Part shown: in pieces, positions 51,717-62,351 of the stretch
Layout: every line of letters begins with the position of its first letter
Position numbering within the stretch: the stretch's first letter is position 1
Assembly: GCA_964019165.1 (NCBI GenBank)
Contig: OZ025283.1
Location: forward strand, 4,909,001-4,973,000
From: Mastigias papua
Taxonomy: Eukaryota > Cnidaria > Scyphozoa > Rhizostomeae > Mastigiidae
Direction of reading: 5' to 3'
Length of the DNA stretch: 64,000 bases
Translations under genes and position numbers: made by a program
Notes under the pieces: generated by a model
What the model was told of the DNA's origin: nothing
The model's database searches: none
The model's input: the letters and a program-made list of their open reading frames with translations, nothing else

Positions 51717-52588
51717 AATAATAATAATAATAATAATAATAACTAATTTATTTACAGTTGGTAAAAAACGTAGTTCAAAAATAAACTAATATACACCAAC
51801 TATTTAATTACAATATTTTTATTTACAAATAATACAGGTACAATTTTCTCCCTTCCAGTTTTTGATCATTGTTTTAAATCCTTTACTATTTTGAGCCGAT
51901 TTTATGCTGTCTGAAAGAGTGTTCCAACTTATACTACCTCTAAACGATAGGGAGCTTTGTCCATAAGAGGATGTTTTTACTTTTGGTATCTGGAGGAGAT
52001 TTTTTATTCTCAGATCATAGATTATTTCTTTAGTTGTAAAGAACTCTGTCAAGACAGCAGGGCCAATATGATTGGTACATTCATATATTTCAATCATCAG
52101 CTTTTGTAGGTTACTACAATGGACCGTTACTTCTTCCGATTTTTCTAGTAGATCTTCAAATGTAGCTGTATAGTCATTTTGGAGGACTCTCAAGGCGCGC
52201 TTGTGCAACTGATTTATTCTATTATTTGCTGTTTTACCACAAAACATCCATATCAGTGGAAAATAGATGAAACTTGACCTTATAAAAGTCTTGTACAGTA
52301 CATAAGCTTTATGCTTTTGCAGATACCCAGCTATTCGAGAGAACGCCTTTACCTTTTGGTTTGCCGTTTTACAAATAGCTTCCACATGATTCTGAAATTG
52401 CAACTGTGAGTCAATGGTTATTCCAAGAAGTTTAACCTCCTCAGTTGTCCTTGTAGATATACCATTTATTTCCAGACTCAATTTTTGACCTTTTTCAAGG
52501 CCCATAAAGATCACCTGAAATTTGTCTGGGTTTGCTGCCATTTGGTTGTTTTTAAACCATTGTAAGGCATTATTTATATCTCCTTTGA
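51717..52588 (-). mobile_element. LINE-B: 5'-truncated LINE nested in LINE-A
   Basis: Read on the minus strand, the fragment starts within the RT just after the YADD region (GDINNALQWFKNNQMAANPD). It runs to a complete C-terminus with a stop at 51,819, has a short 3' UTR, and ends in a (TTA)n tail at about 51,714-51,741. The LINE-A coding sequence resumes immediately beyond it, with only a few bases unaccounted for. This dates LINE-B after LINE-A. No clear target duplication was seen. The ORF fragment has no stop from the truncation point to its end. Confidence 0.88.
51819..52588 (-). pseudogene. LINE-B reverse transcriptase C-terminal fragment
   Basis: About 256 codons encode the post-palm part of a LINE RT: NPDKFQVIFMG, KLLGITIDSQLQFQNHV, the thumb-like KTFIRSSFIYFPLIWMFCG and a C-terminal SSLSFRGSISWNTLSDSIK. 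The catalytic palm is absent through 5' truncation. The apparent ATG at 52,629-52,631 belongs to LINE-A sequence read backwards and is not a real start. Confidence 0.85.
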
Positions 52589-52732
52589 CCTCCGCGATTA
52601 AAAACAAAGCATGGGCAAAACTGTTTTGCATACATGGGGGCCTTAGTTTGGAATTCCTTACCTAGTGATTGTAAGATAGCAAATAGTTTCCAGTCATTTA
52701 AGATGAAACTAAAAACCATGCTTGCTGAGTAG
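52589..52732 (+). pseudogene. LINE-A ORF2 C-terminus after the nested insertion
   Basis: The plus strand resumes with codons for RLKTKHGQNCFAYMGALVW and NSLPSDCKIANSFQSFKMK, ending TAG at 52,730-52,732. This is the usual WNSLP...FK C-terminus of CR1/L2-type ORF2 proteins and is absent from the first part. It proves that 51,717-52,588 is an insertion and not the element's own end. Confidence 0.85.
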
Positions 52733-52951
52733 AAAAAACTCTTCAATTTTTTTCAAAATCTGTCTTTAATTTTGATTTTATTCATATTTTTCATTGTAAT
52801 TAACTTATTATTTTGAATTGCATGTATTAGTTATTAGGTATTTTGTATTGCATGTATTAGTTTTTTAACATGGCCCCCTGGAAACCAGATCTCTGTATCT
52901 GAGGGGCCACCATGTATAAATAATTAAAAATGAAATGAAATGAAATGAAAT
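52733..52951 (+). other. LINE-A 3' UTR with stem-loop and (AAATG)n tail
   Basis: GGCCCC at 52,872-52,877 pairs with GGGGCC at 52,903-52,908 to form a GC-rich hairpin in AT-rich surroundings. Four to five AAATG-type repeats end the element at 52,951. A 3' stem-loop followed by a short microsatellite is the usual RT recognition end in CR1/L2-type LINEs. Confidence 0.75.
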
Positions 52952-53377
52952 ACCACGAAGACGGAGATCTGTAATTGTATCAATGAGCTGGCGATTGCGA
53001 ACATCAACTTCGAGACCGAAATTTGCCAGAAAATCAGCTCCAAGAATAGGAATGGGAATGTCAGCAATTATGAAAATCCATCGATAACTACAACGAAATC
53101 CGATATCCAGAGTCATGGATTTTTCACCGAAAGTCGAGATGGCAGATTGGTTAACGGCTTGAAGAGTATATGACGAGGGTCTTCGCTTGTCAGCAGCAGA
53201 GGGTGGAATAACACTTACATCAGCGCCTGTATCAACAAGAAATCGGGTACCAGTAGTACGATCGGTGATATAGAAAAGGCGACTGGTGGAGGATGGGCCA
53301 GCGGAACTTGTCGCCGTTAGTTGCTGGCGGTGGAGTTTTCCGACTGCTGAGCTGACAGTGAAGATGTAAACGAGCAA
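52952..53377 (-). pseudogene. Ty3-B protease region, cut by LINE-A
   Basis: The minus-strand frame encodes an aspartic protease: RFLVDTGADVSVIPP (active site D-T-G), a beta-strand region, and IPILGADFLANFGLEVD with the second conserved block. It lies one frame off gag and overlaps its last 61 bases, so expression would need a -1 shift or the copy carries an indel. A GGAAAAC stretch in the overlap is a weak slippery candidate. The ORF then runs into the LINE-A tail and 3' UTR; residues after RLRGI are not Ty3-B. RT and integrase of this element are absent here. Confidence 0.85.
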
Positions 53378-54216
53378 GGTGCTTTACAATGATGTGCATT
53401 TAAACCAAACTTAAGATGATACCAACAAAGAGGCTGGCTACTGTCTGGTCGAGAATTGCTTGAAACTCTGCGAGTGCGAAAATGGTAGGGGCTGGATCCA
53501 CGAGAACGGGAACGTGAGCGTGGATGAATGCTAAGTTGATTGACCAAAGCTGCTACCTGATTCGTCAAATTATTTACTTGGTTGCGTAGAGCTTCGATTT
53601 CTGTTACTGTGGAGGCGCTCTGAGAAGTAGTGTCAATAGCTGTGACGGAGGGCTGTGAAGGAGTGATTTCAAGAATGCGATCAGCTAGCAAAGCAAGCTC
53701 GTCAAGTGAAATGTTATCCGCTGTAGAAGCAAGAATTCTCTGGGTATTTGTAGGAAGGCGTTGTAGAAAAAGCTGGCGAAGAATACCATCTTCCAGTCGA
53801 TTGTCACCTAACAGCTGTCGCATTTTACGTAGCAACTGAGAAGGTTTCCGATCACCAGTCTCCTCTGAAATGAGCAATTGATTTAAACGTTTCTGTTCAG
53901 AGGCGGAAGTACGTTTTATCAGTTCCGACTTCAGTTTTTTGTAAGGCACATCAGTTGGAGGGGAAATTAACAGATCCCTGATTTCTTGTGCAATCTCTGG
54001 TTGCAAGGAAGAAATAACGTAGGCGAACTTCGTTGATTGGGAAGTGATATTCCGAGTAATAAACTGGGCTTCTACTTGAGCAAACCACACCGAAGGATCA
54101 GTAGGCCAATAGGGAGGTAGTTTCAGAGAGACGGCAGCAACGGCTGGAGTAAGAGGAGTTGAGCCAGAGTCGTTGGATGAACCAGAAGTAGAAGGGGTCG
54201 ATGCAGATTCAGGCAT
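53317..54216 (-). CDS. Ty3-B Gag-like protein, ~299 aa
   Basis: Start chosen at the ATG of MPESASTPSTSGS (54,216), because the 11 codons upstream look like leader. After a Ser/Thr/Pro-rich N-terminus comes LPPYWPTDPSVWFAQVEAQF, the signature of the DUF7041-type capsid region found in Gag of some metazoan Ty3/gypsy elements. A helical region follows, then a predicted coiled coil near 210-240 (EIEALRNQVNNLTNQVAAL). Next are an RS-rich basic stretch and a CWYHLKFGLNAHHCKAPC zinc-binding motif of the non-CCHC kind. The ORF is intact, but the element is cut downstream. Confidence 0.85.
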   Translation of the reverse strand: MPESASTPSTSGSSNDSGSTPLTPAVAAVSLKLPPYWPTDPSVWFAQVEAQFITRNITSQSTKFAYVISSLQPEIAQEIRDLLISPPTDVPYKKLKSELIKRTSASEQKRLNQLLISEETGDRKPSQLLRKMRQLLGDNRLEDGILRQLFLQRLPTNTQRILASTADNISLDELALLADRILEITPSQPSVTAIDTTSQSASTVTEIEALRNQVNNLTNQVAALVNQLSIHPRSRSRSRGSSPYHFRTRRVSSNSRPDSSQPLCWYHLKFGLNAHHCKAPCSFTSSLSAQQSENSTASN

Positions 54217-54328
54217 AACGGCGATGCAAGTACGATAAACAAGGACCACAACAAAGTAGCGATAAAAACGTGCGAAATTGTAAGTAGACGAAAATAATCA
54301 ACGCGAAAGAATCTTAAAATACTTTCGG

Positions 54329-54339
54329 CTCGGTCACCA
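54329..54339 (-). other. Candidate primer-binding site of Ty3-B
   Basis: Minus-strand TGGTGACCGAG starts with the TGG expected to pair with a tRNA CCA end. It lies about 110 bases before gag. The matching tRNA was not identified. Confidence 0.45.
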
Positions 54340-54768
<429 letters not shown>

Positions 54769-54994
54769 AAGATTACGTAATGGTTTATGTGGGATGAAAA
54801 AGCAATAGCGAGGCGTTAGAAAATGCTGAGTAGGGAGAACTTAGGCCCAAACAAATGATTTTGACGCAAGATGTGGTTGTGCGTAGGAATGTGTGAATGA
54901 AGTAATGGTATGAGTTGTTATGGGAATAAAACAAATTGTGAAAATGAATGGTTATGAATAGTTATGGAAGAAATGATTTGTATAGGAGGAGGAG
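54769..54994. other. Unassigned 226 bp between Ty3-B and LINE-C
   Basis: I see no coding potential, RNA gene or recognisable repeat here. It contains several ATGGTTATG-like short repeats and may be old flank or the end of a degraded element. Confidence 0.5.
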
Positions 54995-55919
54995 AGAGAT
55001 GCTACAAGTCCTGAAGCGGAATATTGTCTTGTAATTGTTAATTTCATAGTCACCGGTGAGAAGGGGATTTGGGGCGGGATCTATTTTGTCAGCAAGATCT
55101 TTTCCTACAGAGCAAAAGAAATTGTTCATTGCATTAGAAATGTCTTTTTTGTGAACACAACTTCAGAATCAGATTCTTTAAGAGAATCAATGTTGCTAGA
55201 TTTTGATCTCTTACTAAGGAGTTCATTGATTGCCTTCCATGATTCTTTCATGTTGCCCTGACATGCAGAGATCTTATTAGTATAATACTGCTTCTTTAGT
55301 TGGATGTTAAGGACATTGATCTTGTTACGGACATGCCTGTATGAGTCCATAAGCAATGAAGACTTCCTTTTGGCTGCAGCCTTTTTTAGCCTATCCCTGG
55401 TGCGCATAAGTTTTTTAAGGTCATGGTCAATCCAAGGGCAGTATTTCTCTGATACACGCATCTTCGTAATTGGGGCATGCTTTTCTATTATCAAAGAACA
55501 CAACTTTGACCATTTATTAACAAGAACATCTATGTCATCAGTTTGAATAAGCATTTGCTCCCAACATATGCCAGAAACATTAGCCAGAAATGCTTCTTCG
55601 CAAAAATGTTTCATTTTCCTTGTTTTGATCATTTTATGGCCCTTTTCCACTGCGCCAATAAATCTGCGAATGCAGTAGACCAGGTAATAATCACTAAGGG
55701 AAACTTGTAGCACCCCAGACTTTGCGATGTTTCTGGCACAAGTTGTAGCAACATGGCGATGATGGAAGATGTAGTTACAGTGATTCTGGTTGGTTCCCAA
55801 ATGAGCTGTACAAAGCCAAACAACCCATAAAGATTGACCATGTGCTTAGAGTCATTGTCAATGGGTTGGTCAGTTGTTTTGGCAGTGAGATCACAGTTAG
55901 TATCACCAATGAGGATCAA
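54995..55919 (-). pseudogene. LINE-C: endonuclease/linker/RT-start remnant
   Basis: Read on the minus strand: MILIGDTNCDL and NLYGLFGFVQLIWEPTRIT (endonuclease second half), a one-base frameshift near 55,757, then HVATTCARN...LSDYYLVYC with SDY where SDH is usual. Next is the EN-RT linker (KHAPITKMRVSEKYCPWID, SYRHVRNKIN, NMKESWKAINELL). A second frameshift lies in an A-run near 55,145, followed by NNFFCSVGKDLADKID and a last recognisable FRFRT near 54,995. Both ends are cut. It is close in sequence to LINE-D and LINE-A, so all three belong to one clade. Confidence 0.85.
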
Positions 55920-55921
55920 TC

Positions 55922-57510
55922 ATTAAGAGGCAGCATTATAAACTCCCAACAGCTGAAGAAGTCTTTGCCAAGATGCACAATGCTAAATTCTTCACAAATT
56001 TGGATGCCAGCAATGGGTTTTGGCAGATTCCTGTCGATGAAGAAAGTTCTCGCCTACTCACCTTTAATACTCCATTTGGCCGATACAGATTTACCCGTTT
56101 ACCTTTTGGCATTCACAGTGCCAGTGAAGTTTTCCAATTTGAAGTTGCGCATATCATTGAAGGTATTCCGGGTGCAGCAAATGTACAAGATGATATATTG
56201 ATTTGGTCATCAACAAAAGAGGAGCATTATAAACGTCTCAAGCTAGTATTTGATTGCCTAAAACGAGCAGGCCTAAAACTGAACAGATCCAAATGTGTCT
56301 TTGTTGCTACTGAGTTACTCTATTTAGGCCACATACTCACCTCTGACGGTATCAAACCAGACCCGTCAAAAGTTTCAGCAGCTGTCAACATGCCAGTACC
56401 ACAATGCAAGGAGGACTTACAACGATTTCTTGGAATGACAAATTACCTCTGCAAGCTCCTTCCTCAGTATTCGGAAGTCACTGCTCCACTTCGCAAACTA
56501 CTCAAAAAAGAAGCCCACTGGCATTTTGAAAAGTCCCAGCTTGAAGCCATAAACAAGCTCAAAGAAATGACAACCAACTCACCAGTTCTCTAATTTTATG
56601 ATCCCTCCAAGCCTACACAATTAACTACTGATGCAAGCGGAAACGGATTAGGTGCGATTCTCGTACAGCAACACGATGAGCACTGGAAACCAGTCGCGTA
56701 TGCTTCACGAGCATTGCAACCTGAGGAGAAAGATTTTTGTCCTCTTGAAAAGGAAACTCTGAGTATTGTTTTCAGTTGTTCCAAGTTTCATGACTTTCTC
56801 TACGGTCGCCAGTGTGAAGTCAACAATGACCACAAACCTTTGCGCCAAATCTTCAAAAAGTGCATCCTCAAAGCTCCACCAAGAGTTCAAAAATTCTTGT
56901 TAGCACTCCAACGCTATGACTTCGATTTAGACTGTGCCCCAGGCAAAACTGTTGTTGTTGCTGATGCTCTGCCTAGAGCATACTTACCATCAAACCAGTC
57001 CGAAATTTCAACTACTCAGATGAAAGCTTTTGTCCACACCCTTGTGAAATCCATACCAATCTCTGATACAAAATTGCTCGCTTATCAAGAAGCCACCGCT
57101 AATGACAAAACACTTCAACTCGTTGCTAAATATCTGAAAGATGGATGGCCTGACAAACGCGAACTTGAGCCTTGTGTTATACCATTCTACACAATCCGTG
57201 ATGACATCACTCATGTTCAAGGCTTACTTTTGAAAGGTGCCCAGCGCATTATTGTACCATCGTTGCATTGTAAGGAAGTCCGCAAGTTGATACACACAGG
57301 TCATCTCGGTATTGAAAAGTGTATCTCCCTAGCCAAAGAGTGTGTCTACTGACCAGGCATTACATCAGAGATTCAAGATATGGTTAGTAACTGCAGCACA
57401 TGTTTAGATCATAGAAATCAACAATGCCCTGAACCGCTCATGCCGCATGACATCCCACTTCAACCATGGACAAAGGTTGGAACTGATTTGTTTCATCTCC
57501 ACGGACACAG
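55922..57510 (+). pseudogene. Ty3-C: RT-RNase H-integrase remnant of another Ty3/gypsy element
   Basis: The frame starts inside the RT (QHYKLPTAEEVFAKM) at the junction with LINE-C and continues through FFTNLDASNGFWQIPVDE, RLPFGIHSASEVFQ, NVQDDILIW (DD kept), LYLGHILTSDGIKPDP and FLGMTNYL. RNase H follows (TTDASGNGLGAIL, CPLEKETLSIVFS, NDHKPLRQIF), then the integrase zinc region (HTGHLGIEKC...CSTC) and the start of the core (VGTDLFHLHG). There are two in-frame stops: TAA at 56,591-56,593 and TGA at 57,350-57,352 at a place where Trp is usual. It ends mid-integrase at about 57,510. Strand and sequence type differ from Ty3-B, so it is not the missing half of that element. Confidence 0.88.
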
Positions 57511-57696
57511 AGGGAGACGTGTTTTTCGTTTGACTCTCTAATCACGACTAAATCATTTCATAAATTAGGGCACGTATAACTACAATCATAACTACAGGAC
57601 ACTAATTGATACGGAGACACACAGCACGATAACAGGACACGATACAGACACCACCAAGGGTTGACAACATCACACGTTTACAGGGGTTATTTTCAC
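57511..57696. other. Unassigned 186 bp between Ty3-C and LINE-D
   Basis: Mostly non-coding and AC-rich (GGACACGATACAGACACCACC). It may be the 5' UTR of LINE-D or old flank. No RNA gene or promoter motif was seen. Confidence 0.45.
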
Positions 57697-59270
57697 ATGT
57701 ATATTCTAATTAGTTTACACACACAATTTCACATCATAGAAGCAGCAAAATGCCATCAACAGTTGCAAATAAGTCAGTTTAAGACAAGAGAACATCTTAA
57801 CATCTTCAGACATCTCGCCAACGATCACAATGGATGGAACGCCAACGCCAACGATCACGATGATGATAGTGGTAATGGTATTAATGATAAGCAACACGAT
57901 GATCATAGTGGAAGCCTACCTCACCTAGTTCGTCGGCCACTTGGATTTAAGAAAGGTTTGTCAATTGCATCTCTGAATATAAATGGTCTTCGTACTCACT
58001 TGGACGAGGTAAAGGAGCTAATACAGAACCTGGGTATCCATATTCTTGCTTTGATTGAAACTAAGCTTGACCCATCTTTCCCCAAAGAGCTGGCTGCTAT
58101 TAATGGCTATCGGCAGGAACGGCTTGAGCGAACATGCCACGGGGGAGGTGTGTCTACCTACGTCCGGGATCCCATAAATTATAAACAAAGAACTGATCTC
58201 CCCATGGACGACTTAGAACTTTTGTGTACGCAAGTTTGATGCTGCACTACTGAAGGATCGTAAAATTATTAAAACTCGTTCCATGAAACATTTTAACGAA
58301 ATTGCACTTCTCGCTGAAGTTTCAAATATTTGCTGGGAAGGGGCTCCTAGTGGAACGGACGATGTAAACGTACTCGCTAATACATGGAGTACTGCATTTT
58401 CTTTAGCCATAGATAAGCATGCCCCATTGAAATCCATTCAGGTTTCCGAAAAAGTGTTGCCCATGGATTAACAAGGATCTGAGAAGTCTTATGAAGTGCA
58501 GGGACAAGCTAAAAAAAAAGCAGCTATCAAAGGGCACTCTCAGCTACTCATGAGTTCTTACAGACATGTTAGAAATAAAGTGAATAAATTCACTATTGAT
58601 TTGAAGAGGCAATATTTGTCAGAAAAAATTACACAACATGAGGGTAATATGAAAGAATCTTGGAAAATCATCAACCAAGTCGTGAATAAGAGATCTAAAT
58701 CCACTAACATTAATAATCTTAGTGCTCCTAATGGGGTGATCGTAAACAAACAGAAGATTGCTGATACGATGAACGAATTCTTTTGTTCAGTGGGTAAAGA
58801 TCTTGCTGAAAAAATTGATTATGTCCCTAATACTTTACTCTCCGGCGATCTAACGGTAAACTCCGAAAAGAAATGCTTTAAATTTAAGACCATTGAAATA
58901 CGACATATCAGGGATGCAATTGGCAAAATCAAAATATCCAAAGCCTTAGGCAGTGATAATATCTCTAGCTTTTTCTTAAAGTTAGCAATGCCATACATTG
59001 AAAACTCCCTTGCTTATATCTTTAACACATCACTCGAGACCAGTAAATTCCCTGATGACTGGAAAACTGCAAGGGTGACCCCAATCTTCAAAGATGGTGA
59101 TAAATCTGATAAATCAAACTATCGTCCAATTTCAGTCCTGCCGGTTATATCTAGACTATTTGAGAAACTAGTGTTTAATCAATTATACCATTATCTTGAT
59201 AATAATGGTATGCTTAGCACTAGTCAATCCGGCTTTAGACGATTACATTCCACTGTAACATGTCTACTTA
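57697..59270 (+). pseudogene. LINE-D: EN-RT remnant with internal deletion and two compensating frameshifts
   Basis: The frame opens near ATG 57,697 with a low-complexity N/D/H-rich leader, then endonuclease (LSIASLNINGLRTHLDEVK, LIETKLDPSF, GGGVSTYVRD) up to DLELLC. There the sequence jumps to the EN-RT linker (KFDAALLKDRK); compared with LINE-A about 380 bases are missing, including the GDTN and SDH motifs. A +1 shift near 58,452 is undone by a 9-A run near 58,511. The RT start follows (NEFFCSVGKDLAEKID, SNYRPISVLPVISRLFEK, SQSGFRRLHSTVTCLL) and breaks off at about 59,270, before the catalytic palm. It cannot be active. Confidence 0.87.
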
Positions 59271-59344
59271 AGATTAATTGACTAAGGAGAAACTCTCTAA
59301 ATAGATAAACTAATCGAGATAGAGCCCCCCTCCCCCCCCCCCCA
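59271..59344. repeat. Junction segment with C-tract
   Basis: Between LINE-D and the end of LINE-E lies CCCCCC-T-CCCCCCCCCCCC at 59,325-59,343. On the minus strand it is a G-run that could form a G-quadruplex or mark a tail. Its length may be unreliable. Confidence 0.7.
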
Positions 59345-60519
59345 TTAGAAATAAAGAAAATTAAAAGAATTTTATTAAAAACAACAACAACAACAACAAC
59401 CAGCTAGATGTTTGCTTATCAAGTAGCAATGAGGACTTCTCATCAATCTTTGAAGTGGGCTAATAGTAGTTTCAATGTAGGTATGAGTCTATAAAGAACG
59501 TTTTGAGACTGGATCGAAATACTGAAGTAGGACCAGAAACACGGATGAAAAGTGGAAGCGTGTTCCAAAGTTTGGAGCCAAAATACTTAATTGATTTAAG
59601 ACCGTAAAGGTTAGTATTTTTGAAGGATTTAAAAAGGTCAGTGCCTGGTTACCTGACGAGTACCAAACCTATGAACTAATGAGTTAGGAGTAAAATAGTT
59701 ATGGAAGCAGGTTGGAGGTATTTTATTTAGAGCTTTGTACACCAACGTCAGAATAGTTGAGAGTATTATGTCTTCAAGCTTTAGAACTTTTTAGGGAATG
59801 GAGAATTGGTGAAGATGGAGCAGCACTATGAGAAAAGCGTATCCATCTTACAATTTTCTTTTGAAGGAGGTAAAGTGGATTTAGATATGTATCTTATGTT
59901 AAGCCCCAGGCAGTATTGCCATAGCAAGAAATGAGGAAAATAGGGAGTTATAGAGGCTGACTAGAGGTTGTAGGGGAATGTAGTGTCTTATTTTGAAGAA
60001 TATACCGAAAATTCTAGTTAATTTCTTATAAAGTTCGGTAATATGGTATTTCCATGTTAGGTGTTCATCTAACATAATTCCCAGAAACTTCACATATTTA
60101 CACGTGGAAATGTTTTTCTTGCCCAATGTAATGTTAATTAGGTCAGGTAATTTTTTGCTGGGTGAATGAAAAAGGACAAAGTTAGTCTTGTCAATATTAA
60201 GCGCCAATTTGTTACAATCAAGCCATGATTTAATCTTACTCAATTCTTTACTAATTGTTTTGGTGAGCTTATTAAGATCATCAGCTTCAAAATAAATGTT
60301 CGTATCATCAGCAAACAAGTAGAATGACAAGACGCTAATGACTTTGGGCAAGTCATTGATATGAATTAGGAAAAGGAGAGGTCCAAGAACTGATCCCTGT
60401 GGAACACCACATGTTATATCACACAATGAAGAGGAAAAACCATTAAATGAAACCAGTTGTCTACGATTGTTAAGGTAAGACCTGAACAAAGCGAGAGCAA
60501 TATCTCTAATCCCATAATG
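59345..60519 (-). pseudogene. LINE-E, 3' part: RT palm to 3' end
   Basis: Minus strand, starting at the hAT-like insertion: HYGIRDIALALFRSYLNNRR, GVPQGSVLGPLLFLIHINDLP, YLFADDTNIYF (catalytic FADD), LDCNKLALNIDKTNFVLF and KYVKFLGIMLDEHLTW. A stop at 59,899 follows AILPGA. The C-terminal part can be traced further only with frameshifts. A (GTT)n tail (AAC on plus, 59,379-59,401) followed by an AATAAA-containing stretch marks the 3' end. This LINE differs clearly from LINE-A, C and D. Its 5' part lies at 62,367-63,625. Confidence 0.88.
60515..60519 (+). other. Left target duplication of the hAT-like element (TAATG)
   Basis: TAATG precedes the left terminal repeat and recurs at 62,367-62,371. 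Five bases fits hAT5-type elements better than the 8 bp of most hATs. Confidence 0.7.
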
Positions 60520-60569
60520 CAGTGGCGGATTCAGACTAAAATCTGACAGTGGCTGAACATCACGAGTGT

Positions 60570-60596
60570 GGGCGTAGTGGGCATGGTGGGCGTGGT
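60570..60596 (+). repeat. Three 9-bp GGGCRTRGT repeats near the left terminal repeat
   Basis: GGGCGTAGT, GGGCATGGT and GGGCGTGGT in direct tandem, 50 bases inside the transposon end. Subterminal short repeats in hAT elements commonly bind transposase; that role is inferred here. Confidence 0.6.
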
Positions 60597-61728
60597 CAGT
60601 TTGGAAATAGACTTCATGCAATGAAATTATAGAGCGAAATATTTGATGATCAATCACATTTATGTGTTACGAAGTTTATCAGCCCTGTTCTAACAATTCA
60701 CCACAAGATCTGGACGATGTTCAGTACCTGAAGTGATGGTTCTGCTTATCTGTTCTCTGCTCGAAATTCAGAATAGCAATTCATTTTTAAATCTATAACA
60801 TTCTGTATCTAAATAGGCTTGAAATGTACATTTCTAATTCAATCAACCTACCGCACAGAACAACTAGATCTAAGAGCGCCAATTTATTTGCTATCGTAAC
60901 GAAACATATCGTGTGACAGTGATGCAAAACACATCATGGCATCATTATCTTTAGAAGAATGGTCTATTTTGCTCGTATTTATCGCGCCTACACAGTAAAC
61001 AGTGTTTAATGCTATCGACTTCCTGAGAATCATGGTTATTCTGTTAACACACTACGCATGGGTCACTGAGGTGAAAAGGAAGCAAAGAACAACAAAGTGG
61101 CAGTCCTAATCCAAGACGGAGATTTAATTTATGTACCGTGCAGTTATGTCGAACCAAATCAATTCGCAGACTTTAGGCTGTTCAGCTAAAGTACAAGTAA
61201 CTGATTCGACTCAAGTACTGACGTCTAAACTAGTCCTGAGAGTCCGTCACTGCCAACAACAAAAAGCAAACAGTGTCCTACAGATGCAAGCGGCTATCAA
61301 GTCATCCTGCCTAAACGCAGACACAATAGCTCTAACCAGAGGCCCCACGTATTAAAATTAACAGTTTAACAAAGTGCAATATTTATATACGTATTCCACC
61401 TCATACATTCGTTTAAAGCTGGGTACGGCGCTACGGCGCTACAAATGGCTCACTACTGTTGTAGTCTAAGCACGTAATTCCTATTACCTATATTCGCTTA
61501 CCTTTTAAGCTTTCTTCACCAATAATGCGTTCGGCTGCCTTCACATGTTACTCCACAAGTATCTAACGACCATTTCGAAATAGGAACATGGCACTAATTT
61601 CAGTAAACAACATGTATCTGATGAACTCGCATGAAGTCTCCTGTATGTGGTTCTGGTTCTAGATGCCGGTTAGCACTTTTTCATCATCGAGTGAATTTTA
61701 CTGGCCGGAATGCACCCAAAGACGCATC
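60597..61728. other. Interior of the hAT-like element with no recognised gene
   Basis: About 1.1 kb with scattered stops in all frames. The 74-codon frame at 61,131-61,355 has no recognisable domain. GGCGCTACGGCGCTAC near 61,428 is a short tandem repeat. I see no RNA gene. Confidence 0.6.
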
Positions 61729-62169
61729 GGATACCCAATAAAACCATGATTCAAAGATAAAAGGTATTCCGAGCCCCCTTGGTCTATAGAATACTCAATT
61801 TGAAAATGGGCTCAAAGTGTCTATGAGAAATTTACTGGCTACACGTGACTACAGAAATCGCTTAGTATCCAATCGTCTGTTAGCATCTTGATCAAAAAAC
61901 AATCAATATTCCGAGCCCCCCTCGCCCGTAGAATACACTGTTAAAAAACACATTGCATTTTAACGACCAGGGGGGCTCGGAATATTCATTGTCTTGTGAT
62001 CAAGATACTTGTAAACGATTGGACACTGGATGGCTTGCTGCGTCACGTGCAGTCAGTAAATTTTTCGACGACGCTTTGATCCCCGGTGAAATCGAATATT
62101 CCATAGACCAAGGGGGCTCGGAATATCCATTGTCTCTTGATGGAGATCCTGACAAAAGATTGGACACCT
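61729..62169. repeat. ~440-bp imperfect palindrome made of four ~142-bp repeats
   Basis: TATTCCGAGCCCCC occurs at 61,765 and 61,907, and its complement near 61,970 and 62,112. Each copy lies in a ~142-bp unit. The two left units are direct repeats of one another, and the right pair is their inverted copy. The centre is near 61,950. Outer and inner arms match their counterparts (CTTGGTCTATAGAATAC versus complement of GAATATTCCATAGACCAAG). Confidence 0.85.
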
Positions 62170-62324
62170 AATGCATATTTCGGTCAATGGTAGTCAGCAA
62201 AATACATACAGACGCTCTGTTGACATTTGTTATTATACTTGCAAAGTGTCCTTTGTTGCATCTATATGTAGGAAGATTTGTTAAAGTTAACGAATATTAT
62301 ATTCTTAAACCTAGAAATCTGACT

Positions 62325-62338
62325 GGGGCTCAAGCCCC
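62325..62338 (+). other. GC hairpin near the right transposon end
   Basis: GGGGC TCAA GCCCC, a perfect 5-bp stem with a tetraloop, 28 bases inside the right end. Confidence 0.6.
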
Positions 62339-62351
62339 CCTAACCTCCTCT

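Larger units (their letters stand above)
48547..52951 (+). mobile_element. LINE-A: CR1/L2-type non-LTR retrotransposon, 5'-truncated, with nested LINE-B
   Basis: Parts in order: the end of an esterase-type ORF1, an EN-RT ORF2, an inserted minus-strand LINE (51,717-52,588), the ORF2 C-terminus, a 3' UTR with a GC-rich stem-loop, and a pentamer tail (AAATG)n at 52,931-52,951. The 5' end is lost at the satellite junction. The 3' tail abuts the protease gene of Ty3-B, so LINE-A was inserted into that element. The other half of Ty3-B is not found on the left side, which implies a later rearrangement or deletion at the satellite junction. Confidence 0.9.

Noticed and set aside
51713..51746. Poly-asparagine C-terminus of LINE-A ORF2
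   Set aside because: The AAT run is the complement of the (TTA)n tail of the nested LINE-B. The true C-terminus is at 52,589-52,732.
52865..52951. Protease C-terminal extension of Ty3-B (after RLRGI)
   Set aside because: These codons read the LINE-A tail and 3' UTR on the opposite strand.
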